The notes under the pieces were generated by a model. The model did no database searches. It was not told where the DNA came from and saw only the letters and a list, made by a program, of their open reading frames with translations. The position numbers and the translations under genes were made by a program. Below, piece after piece: positions 20,603-26,986 of a stretch of 26,986 nt of DNA (its first letter is position 1; every line of letters starts with the position of its first letter). The DNA is from Chara braunii (taxonomy: Eukaryota > Streptophyta > Charophyceae > Charales > Characeae), in the NCBI GenBank assembly GCA_003427395.1, contig BFEA01000508.1, forward strand, positions 921,680 through 948,665. Reading direction: 5' to 3'.

Positions 20603-21768
20603 TCATACTCAACCCCTAGACGACCCTCCAACTCGCTCGGCCCACCCCTCTTGCTGATTGTTTGTTCACTCTCTACTTCCCCTTCTTTGCCACCCTCCTC
20701 ACATTCTTCACGTTCTTCATCGCGCTCTCATTCTTCTTCGCTGTTCTCCTCGTCGTCATCTCCAAAATAATGTGACCCAGCAGGAATGGCCAACTCATAG
20801 CGCGGCGGGCGGACCAAGGAAACGGGTTCCTTGGTCGATGTTGGTCTACGCTTCACAGGGGCTGACGACACGATTTGGCCGCGAGACGGACCTTTCTCCC
20901 CGATCTGCCCCGATTTCGGAACTCGTGTTGCAGCAACCGTAGTCCGAATTGATGGCGGAGGGCGGACACCTATAATGATCGGTTTCGACGACAGACCCGC
21001 CTTCAAAGACGACGAAAGCACGCTTTTCGGTTTAGATATGCGGTCGGAAGCATGCACCACCGGCTCATGCCCTACGACCACATGTCTGTCGAAGAATGCG
21101 AAAACCGATCGAAGGTCCGGCAACGTCAATTTCTCCGTCCCAGGCGGATTGAAAATGTCATAAAGCCTTTTGTCGTACCCAGTGTGTTTGGCCTAACGAA
21201 GAGCAACGCGTTTGACATTTGCAATCCACTCACCTCTAGCGTTAAGGACCATCGTCAACTCCAACATGGCGAACTGTGAATTTCCTCCACTCCACTTCAC
21301 CACACCGCCAATCGGAACAATGTTATCTTTGATCACCACGTACAAAACCAGCCCACCCGAGGGTTCCCCTATTCCACCCACCCAGTCCAACATCCAACAC
21401 TTGTCTTCGTGGTCGACGACAGGCACCTCGTCTCCCACACCTGCAGCGGACGTGTCACCAGACCTTTTACGCCTCGACACAACGTCCATCGCAGATTTCC
21501 CCTGCCGACCAGTAGCCTCCTCTTCTCGACCCGCAGCCCCACCACTCATCAGCACAGCAGAATCCGGTCCCGAACCTCGAACATGGGCGGAAAGAGTGCC
21601 CGTAGAAGGTGCACCCCGCGGCACCGGGGTTCGGTGGCCCTTAGACTCCGATGTGTCGCCAGCCCCCACGCCAGCCGTCGGTGTCCCCTTCGTTTTTTTC
21701 GGAGACTGCTCCATGCTCCCGGAACCAGCACAAGTACGTCGTTTGCTTGGCTTCCCCTCGCGATCCAT
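20550..21768 (-). CDS. N-terminal segment of the giant gene, broken
   Basis: Starts MDREGKPSKRR at the ATG at 21768, with an in-frame stop just upstream. Residues 1 to about 115 are low complexity (Gly, Ser, Arg, Thr). Residues from about 120 to 191 look globular, with hydrophobic and Trp/Gly-rich stretches (CWMLDWVGGIG, GGVVKWSGGNSQFAMLELT). A TAG at 21195 interrupts the frame, but translation continues with AKHTGYDKRLYDIFNPPG and a further globular stretch to about 21000. A disordered Pro/Ser/Lys part follows, then a strongly acidic tract around a TGA at 20730 (SEEE on one side, ERDEEREECEE on the other). I do not recognise the globular part. The frame shifts near 20545, next to a run of four C. 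Confidence 0.5.
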
Positions 21769-21780
21769 GCCGAGCAGCTA

Positions 21781-21980
21781 GTCGCAACTGAAGAAAATGC
21801 ACAAGCGAGAAAGCAGTCATTGCTTTGCCAACGTGCAAACACCACAGCATTTGAGAACAAGAGTAGACAGGAACACAGAGCAACTGAATCGGGCCGCAGC
21901 CCGCCAGCTCGTCGTCGTTTCACTGTCGTGTTGAACTCGACTGCCGTGCCACGACGTCCTCCAGTACCGTCGAATCCGAC
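21781..21980. other. 5' flank of the giant gene
   Basis: This separates the start codon at 21768 from the 304-bp repeats. It contains one GTCGTGTTGAACTCGAC-like motif at about 21925-21945. No TATA box stands out. The long minus-strand ORF that overlaps here (21549-22355) is a frame through repeats. Confidence 0.4.
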
Positions 21981-21982
21981 AT

Positions 21983-22610
21983 GAGAGCGACATTGCAGTA
22001 TCGTCGTGTCACTGTCGTGTCGAACCTGACGGCACTGCGCGGGCTGACCAACCGTCGTGTTGGACACGACAGCTACACTGTTGTCTGCCGTGCGACAGTC
22101 GACCAAGCGGCCCTTCATGCACCGTCTGGTCGACAGATAACAGTGTCCATGTCGTGTTCGACACGATGGTCGCCAAACGGTGCCTTTAAGGGAGCTGACC
22201 GTCGTGTTCGACACGACAGCGACACTGTCGTCCGCCGTTCGACAGTCGACCAAGTGCCCCTTCGGGCGCCGTCTTGAATCTGACACGAGAGCGACATTGG
22301 GGTGTCGTCGTGTCACTGTCGTGTCGAACCCGACGGCACTGCGCGGGCTGACCAACCGTCGTGTCGGACACGACAGCTACACTGTTGTCTGACGTGCGAC
22401 AGTCGACCAAGCGGCCCTTCATGCACCGTCTGGTCGCCAGATAACAGTGTCCACGTCGTGTTCGACATGATGGTCGCAAAACGGTGCCTGTAGTGGAGCT
22501 GACAGTCGTGTTCGACACGACAGCGACAGTGTCGTCCGCCGTTCGACAGTCGACCAAGTGCCCCATCGGGCACCATCTGGCGACCATCGTGTCGAACACG
22601 ACAACGACAC
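21983..22610. repeat. 304-bp repeat in tandem, rich in GTCGTG...CACGAC palindromes
   Basis: GAGAGCGACATTG occurs at 21983 and 22287, giving a 304-base period. Most of the second unit is present with scattered substitutions. Within each unit are 17-base near-palindromes such as GTCGTGTTCGACACGAC (22201-22217 and 22505-22521), with 7-bp arms around TCG. Variants occur at other places. ORFs through it in several frames are not genes. Confidence 0.9.
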
Positions 22611-22619
22611 TGGGGTGTG

Positions 22620-23184
22620 TTGTGCGACATTTGCCGGGTTCGACACAATGTTCGTTGGACGGTGCCTAAAGGGGCACTTGATCACGAGAACATAAGACAA
22701 CAGATCGCAGACACTGGTTAACACGGAGAAACATTGAGTGCTGAATGTTTGTGCCCGCAAAACATCAGAACAATGAGTTTTTGTTTCCCGAAAGGAAACA
22801 CAACATGAGAACAACAATCAAACACTCGGCTGGCAGCGATGTTTCGGTGTCCAAAGCCGACCAAAAACACGTCATCATTCCCGGGTTTCAATGAATCGGA
22901 AAACAATATGAGGACAACAATGTCAAACGTGTGTACTTTTGGCCACTGAACACATGATGAACAACTAGCAGATACCGCGTATTGTTATCGAATAACACAT
23001 TGAGAACAGCAATCGAGAACAACTGGCAGATACCGTGTATTGTTATCGAAATAACACATTGAGAACAACAATCGCAATGCGAGTTCCACGAGGCTGTCTA
23101 TCGACTACGGGAAACAATCTCGCCGTTGCGGCCATTTCGGCCATTCAGTATGCCGTTTTGGCCATCCAGTATGATGAAGGTTAT
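22620..23184. repeat. Short repeats between satellite clusters
   Basis: ATGAGAACAACAATC-like phrases recur near 22806, 22908, 22999 and 23059. A 58-bp unit starting CAGATACCG is duplicated in tandem (22969 and 23027). A 40-base tract (ACAATCTCGCCGTTGCGGCCATT core) at about 23096-23135 recurs at 23184-23223, inside the 3' end of the next ORF. No gene was seen. Confidence 0.7.
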
Positions 23185-24084
23185 CTACCGACCACGAGGA
23201 ACAATCTCGCCGTTGCGGCCATTCATCACGCTAATCGGCGATCCGAAGGTCAGCTGCTGCGCCGTCTCAACAAACACCGAAATGTATGTCATTCGCACGA
23301 ACCCGGAGTTCCCGACGAGAGAAGCGCCCATAGCATCCCGAATTGAAACGACTTTAGCCTCGACCTCGCGCCATGCGACAACGTCCTCCACCTGGCCACC
23401 CACCACGATATCCAGTCTCCCATCTACCCTTCTTTGAACTAAACACATATCCCTCTCTGACATAGACAACTCGTTCCTGGACACATACACGACAGCATCG
23501 GTCAAGTTTCTTGCCCTGCTTGAAACGACAATACAGAGGACCCTACAGAAGATAAAGTATGGCAGACGCAATCTCACACAACAATACGAAACTGCTCCTG
23601 GCGAAAGACCGGGAGATCGCAACGGATAATGATCGATGAACTGAGAATGTTGCGCACAACCGAGTAACTCCTGTTTCATAACACGGCACCAGGTGCGAGG
23701 CGAGGTTGTCACGTATTCGCAGTCTAAAACCCCCACAACACGGCTTATTTTTAGTTTTTTACACAGTAGCGGCAAGCGCACGGGACGCAGCACATCGAAC
23801 GGCACGGGGATGCGTTTGCCGAATTCGGACATATTCGCGAACTCATAATCGCACGCCCAAGGGCATCTCTCCATCATGTTCACCCACTCGCACTCCTCCC
23901 ACGAGTCCAAATGTTTGTCGCCAAACGGGAGGATTCTCATCCAAGGGTCGCATTCGAAGTCTTCTGGACAAGTGCCTTCATAGGTTATACTACCCTGACA
24001 TTGCCGGATGTACACCGCGCAAGGTGGGAAAGGGTGTGCCTTGCGTGCACGCCAAAGTGTTGGGGTCATATTAGAGATCTCCAT
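23185..24084 (-). CDS. Hypothetical protein, about 299 aa
   Basis: The first ATG of the open frame is at 24084 (MEISNMTPTLWRARKAHPF). The frame also extends upstream without ATG. The sequence has ordinary globular composition: Cys/Trp-rich in the first third (CPEDFECDPWMRILPFGDKH, WEECEWVNMMERCPWACDYE), then a hydrophobic stretch (LPYFIFCRVLCIVVSSRA, about residues 180-200), then a Val-rich mixed region ending TFGSPISVMNGRNGEIVPRG. I recognise no family. Its last 13 codons lie in a tract that is repeated just downstream, so its end may be repeat-derived or its TAG a mutation. It lies on the same strand as the giant gene and between repeat clusters; it could be a second gene of the same element or an exon of a spliced gene. 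Confidence 0.45.
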   Translation of the reverse strand: MEISNMTPTLWRARKAHPFPPCAVYIRQCQGSITYEGTCPEDFECDPWMRILPFGDKHLDSWEECEWVNMMERCPWACDYEFANMSEFGKRIPVPFDVLRPVRLPLLCKKLKISRVVGVLDCEYVTTSPRTWCRVMKQELLGCAQHSQFIDHYPLRSPGLSPGAVSYCCVRLRLPYFIFCRVLCIVVSSRARNLTDAVVYVSRNELSMSERDMCLVQRRVDGRLDIVVGGQVEDVVAWREVEAKVVSIRDAMGASLVGNSGFVRMTYISVFVETAQQLTFGSPISVMNGRNGEIVPRGR

Positions 24085-24335
24085 AGCAACAGTGAAGAGA
24101 AGACGCCCTGCACGACACAAGGGCAACGGTCAACAGCAGCAATAGAACAACCAAGAGCAGCATAGAACTATTCACCCCGCTCCCACCAAGAATGGAACAA
24201 ACCAGGCCGCACGATAGCACAATGCACAAAATCTTTGAGCGCAATCCAAGCCCATGCACGGTCCATAGCACTGCACACAATCATAAACGATTCGATGACA
24301 TTGCACTGCGCACATTCTCGTTCCACTAGAGGACA
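24085..24335. other. 5' flank of the hypothetical ORF; nothing specific
   Basis: Sequence with repeated AGCA/ACAA phrases and no gene. The satellite begins at its right end. Confidence 0.5.
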
Positions 24336-25995
24336 GGGAAAAATCGTGTTCGACTCAACGACAGGGCACTCGCCTATCGTGTTCGACACGACGATCGTGA
24401 TCGATTCGACGATCGTGTCCGACTCGACAATCGTGTCCGACTTGACGATCGTGTTCGACTCGACTATCGTGTTCGACTCAACTATCGTGCTAGACTCGAC
24501 GATCGTGTTCGACTATCATGTTCGACTTGACTATCGTGCTAGAGTCGACGATCGTGTTCGACACGACAACAGGGCACTCGACGAACGTGTTCGACTCGAC
24601 AAACGCAGTCGACGATCGTGTTCGACTCGACGGTCGTGTTCGACTCAACGATCGTGTTTGACTCGACGATCGTGTTCGACCTGACCATTGTGTCCGACTC
24701 GACATTCGTGTTCGACTCAACGAACGTGTTCGACTCAACGATCATGTTCGACTCGACGATCGTGTTCGACTCGACGAACGTGTTCGACACGACAATCGTG
24801 CTCGACTTGACGATCGTGTTCGACTCGACGATCGTGTCCGGCTCGACGATCGTGTTCGACTCGACAAACGTGTTCGACTCGACGTGTTCGACTCGACGTG
24901 TTCGACTCGACGTGTTCGACTCGACAGGGCACTCGACGAACGTGTTCGACGCGACAAACGTGTTCGACTCGACAAACGCAGTCGACGATCGTGTTCCACT
25001 CGACGGTCGTGTTCGACTCGACGATCGTGTCCGACTCGACGGTCGTGTTCGACTCGACGAACGTGTTCGACTCGACGATCGTGTTCGACTCGACGTGTTT
25101 GACGAACGTGTTCGACTCGACAGGGCACTCGACGAACGTGTTCGACGCGACGAACGTGTTCGACTCGACAAACGCAGTCGACGATCGTGTTCGACTCGAC
25201 GATCGTGTCCGACTCGACGATCCTGTTCGACTCGACGAACGTGTTCGACTCGACGATCGTGTTCGACTCGACGTGTTCGACTCGACAGGGCACTCGACGA
25301 ACGTGTTCGACTCGACAGGGCACTCGACGAACGTGTTGACTCGACAAACGCAGTCGACGATTGTGTTCGACTCGACGGTCGTGTTCTACTCGACGAACGT
25401 GTTCGACTCGACGATCGTGTCCGACTCGACGATCGTGTTCGACTCGACGATCGTCTTCGACTCGACGAACGTGTTCGACTCGACGATCGTGTTCGACTGT
25501 CGTGTTCGACTCGACAAACGCAATCGACGATCATATTCGACTCGATGATTGGGCAGTGTCGTGTTCGACTCGACTATCGTGTTCGAATCGACGATCGGGC
25601 AGTGTCGTGTTCGACTCGGCTATCGTGTTCGACTCGACGATCGGGCAGTGTCGTGTTCGGCTCGACTATCCTGCTCGACTCGACGATTGGGCAGTATCGT
25701 GTTCGACTTGACGGTTGTGTTCAGGTCGACTATTGTGTTCGACTCGACGATCGGGCAGTGTCGTGTTCGACTCGATGAGCGCGTTCGACTCAACTGTCGT
25801 GTTCGACTCGACAATCAGACATCGGGCACGACCGTGTACGTGTCGGGCACTGTCGTGTTCAACTCGACGATCGGGCACGATCGTGTTCGACACGACGATC
25901 GGAGACGATCGTATTGGACTCGACGATCGGGTGCGATCGTGTTCGACTCGACGATGTGGCACCATCGTGTTCGACTCGACGACCGGAAGTGCCAT
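24336..25995. repeat. 18-bp TCGA-rich satellite with higher-order units
   Basis: The basic unit is GATCGTGTTCGACTCGAC (18 bp) with many variants (GAACGTG, GGTCGTG, TATCGTG). Higher-order blocks recur around 24563, 24921, 25121 and 25285. They share a CAGGGCACTCGACGAACGTG start and an ACAAACGCAGTCGACGATCG tract. From 25545 to 25790 a unit of about 45 bp with GATCGGGCAGTGTCGTGTTC predominates, and from 25840 the units become GATCGGGCACGATCGTG-like. Because 18 is a multiple of three, most frames remain open and give repetitive peptides (VFDSTI, RVEHDR, SCSTRR). I treat none of these as genes. Confidence 0.97.
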
Positions 25996-26336
25996 GTGGC
26001 GTTACATGGTTGAATCTGGGCTGCGTGGTTGTGTCCTCACCGTCCGATCCTTCAAACTCGGGGTGCTCCGCTATGGTTGTGCGTCGTGATCTCGGGCCGT
26101 ATGCTTGCTATGTCGTCACGCTGAACACGCCTCTCGACAGCGTTGTGGTCCACCGTCGTGTCGAGCAGGTGGTCGGCTATGCACGGACCGAATCCCTGCA
26201 CTCCGTTGCCGCGCTGTACACGAGCCTCCACTGCGCTGCGCTGTGGCACGAGCCTCCGCTGCGCTGCGTCGACGAACCTCCGCTGCGCTGCTCTACTGCT
26301 GCCTTGCCGAACTGAAACGAAAATGGGAACGCCCTC
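25996..26336. other. No supported gene; small GCTGCGCTG repeats
   Basis: At about 26223-26290 the phrase CTCCRCTGCGCTGCG occurs three times in close succession. A 192-codon minus-strand ORF (26052-26630) crosses this and the 105-bp repeat and has no recognisable motif beyond repeated Arg/Gly peptides, so it is left out. Confidence 0.5.
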
Positions 26337-26530
26337 CCTCATATATATAGTTTTTCGGGAGGGCCCTTCGCGAGCACCTACTGGTCGTCCGATCCGGGAA
26401 TACTGACGGTCGGGATTTTTCGATGGGGAGTGGTGGGCCTTCCTCATATAAGTGGTTTTCCGGGTGGGCCCTCCGCGCGCGCCTGCTGGCCGTCCGATCC
26501 GGGAATACGGACGGTCCGATCCGGGAATAC
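26337..26530. repeat. Two-copy 105-bp tandem repeat
   Basis: CCTCATATA begins at 26337 and 26442. Each copy then has a GGGNGGGCCCT tract, a CTGGYCGTCCGATCCGGGAA tract and TACNGACGGTC. In the second copy the TCCGATCCGGGAATAC piece is itself doubled. Confidence 0.85.
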
Positions 26531-26841
26531 AGTCGCGATTGTTTTCCCCCCTTGGCCGGAGCGGAGGCGCGGGGATGACGTTCAGCTGCAGAGCAGAAAT
26601 GCGATTCGCGCACATGAGCTCCCTCAACATTGTGTCATCGTTCGCGTTCTAGGAGAATTAGCGCAGCCATCCGCCAACGTCGACACGACAACTGCCCCGC
26701 TCTCCAGGTTAGTGCCGCTACGGCCAACACGGCCCCCTTCCCCCCCCCCCCAACCCCGCGAGAGAAAGAGAAAAGCCTCCGTGTCCAGTGCTGGTTTATC
26801 GGTGACGTCAACAAGTTTTCTCAAACACTTTCACCCCAGTC
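26531..26841. other. No supported gene; 12-C run
   Basis: A C run lies at 26740-26751. Short overlapping ORFs on both strands have no motif. One GTCGACACGAC core occurs near 26678. Confidence 0.5.
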
Positions 26842-26986
26842 GTCGTCGTGTTGAACACGATGGTTGACACGGTCGTCGTCGTGTTGAACACGATGGTCGT
26901 CGTGTTGAACACGATCGTTGTCGTGTCCGACACACTGGTCGTCGTGTCAAACACGACGGTCGTCGTGTTGAACACGATCGTTGTCG
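26842..26986. repeat. Palindromic TCGTGTTGAACACGA repeats (continues past window)
   Basis: Units such as GTCGTCGTGTTGAACACGAT recur every 24-40 bases up to the window edge. The core TCGTGTT-G-AACACGA is a perfect 7-bp inverted repeat around one base. It is related to the cores at 22.2 and 24.4 kb. Confidence 0.9.

Larger units (their letters stand above)
14590..21768 (-). pseudogene. Giant decayed gene: ParB-like / methyltransferase-like / Ulp1 protease
   Basis: One coding direction can be followed from an ATG at 21768 (preceded in frame by a TAG four codons upstream) to the TAG at 14590, about 2,400 codons. It is interrupted by nonsense codons with first bases at 21195 (TAG), 20730 (TGA), 19372 (TAG), 18994 (TAA), 18274 (TAA), 18190 (TAG), 17675 (TGA), 16811 (TAG), 16568 (TGA) and 15045 (TAG). 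Frameshifts lie near 20545, at 17868-17884 and near 15340-15380. After each stop the same frame continues with protein-like sequence, so these are mutations and not gene ends. All three frameshifts are in the same (-1) sense. Position 17080 is an N. The domains are listed separately. Short introns, or several genes instead of one, cannot be excluded. The likely origin is a mobile-element cargo gene. Confidence 0.7.

Noticed and set aside
14590-21768. A variant genetic code with TAA and TAG read as Gln (as in some ulvophycean algae and ciliates)
   Set aside because: Seven of ten interruptions are TAA/TAG, and Gln would fit the context. But three are TGA, there are also frameshifts, and ordinary CAA/CAG codons greatly outnumber the TAA/TAG ones. 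Decay explains all of it better.
21549-22355. A 268-codon minus-strand ORF and its neighbours at 22.1-22.8 kb
   Set aside because: It runs through the 304-bp repeats and into the N-terminal part of the giant gene in a different frame, and has no recognisable domain.
24539-25778. ORFs of up to 386 codons on both strands in 24.2-26.1 kb
   Set aside because: They are frames through an 18-bp satellite without stops. Several overlap on both strands, with purely repetitive peptides.

Overview
The window is eukaryotic nuclear DNA from a large, repeat-rich genome. It has long AAT, CA, TA and poly-T microsatellites, several minisatellites, LTR-retrotransposon pieces, and no compact operon-like gene order. 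The best clue to lineage is a retrotransposon primer-binding site at 6593-6610. It matches the 3' end of plant-type tRNA-Asp(GTC), which points to the green plant/algal lineage. A charophyte alga such as Chara is my guess, but the sequence does not prove it.

Left part (1-14085): no intact gene is visible. It holds two LTR/primer-binding-site junctions, both on the minus strand (218-238 and 6593-6613), and a decayed gag-like remnant (about 5402-5848). A minisatellite array (about 8170-9192) is interrupted by a 665-base assembly gap (8376-9040). Diverged dispersed repeats and a cluster of microsatellites lie between 9.7 and 13.65 kb. A 49-bp block at the very left edge recurs exactly at 14037-14085, where the right part begins.

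Right part (14086-26986): the main feature is one very long minus-strand reading frame, 21768 down to 14590, encoding about 2,400 codons. It is broken by ten in-frame nonsense codons and three frameshifts. Read through these, it gives in order: an N-terminal domain, an acidic linker, a ParB-like domain, a segment resembling a degenerate permuted DNA methyltransferase, a second globular region, a low-complexity linker, and a C-terminal Ulp1/SENP-like cysteine protease. All three frameshifts go in the same direction. One of them lies on a canonical -1 slippery heptamer. The gene looks like a decayed cargo or polyprotein gene of a mobile element.

Upstream of this gene are several families of TCGA-rich, partly palindromic repeats: a 304-bp duplication at 21.98-22.6 kb, an 18-bp satellite at 24.3-26.0 kb, and a further cluster at the right edge. 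The same core sequence is also embedded in the protein-coding linker. One further unrecognised minus-strand ORF (23185-24084) sits between the repeat clusters. The long apparent ORFs in the satellite are an artefact of its 18-bp period, which is a multiple of three.
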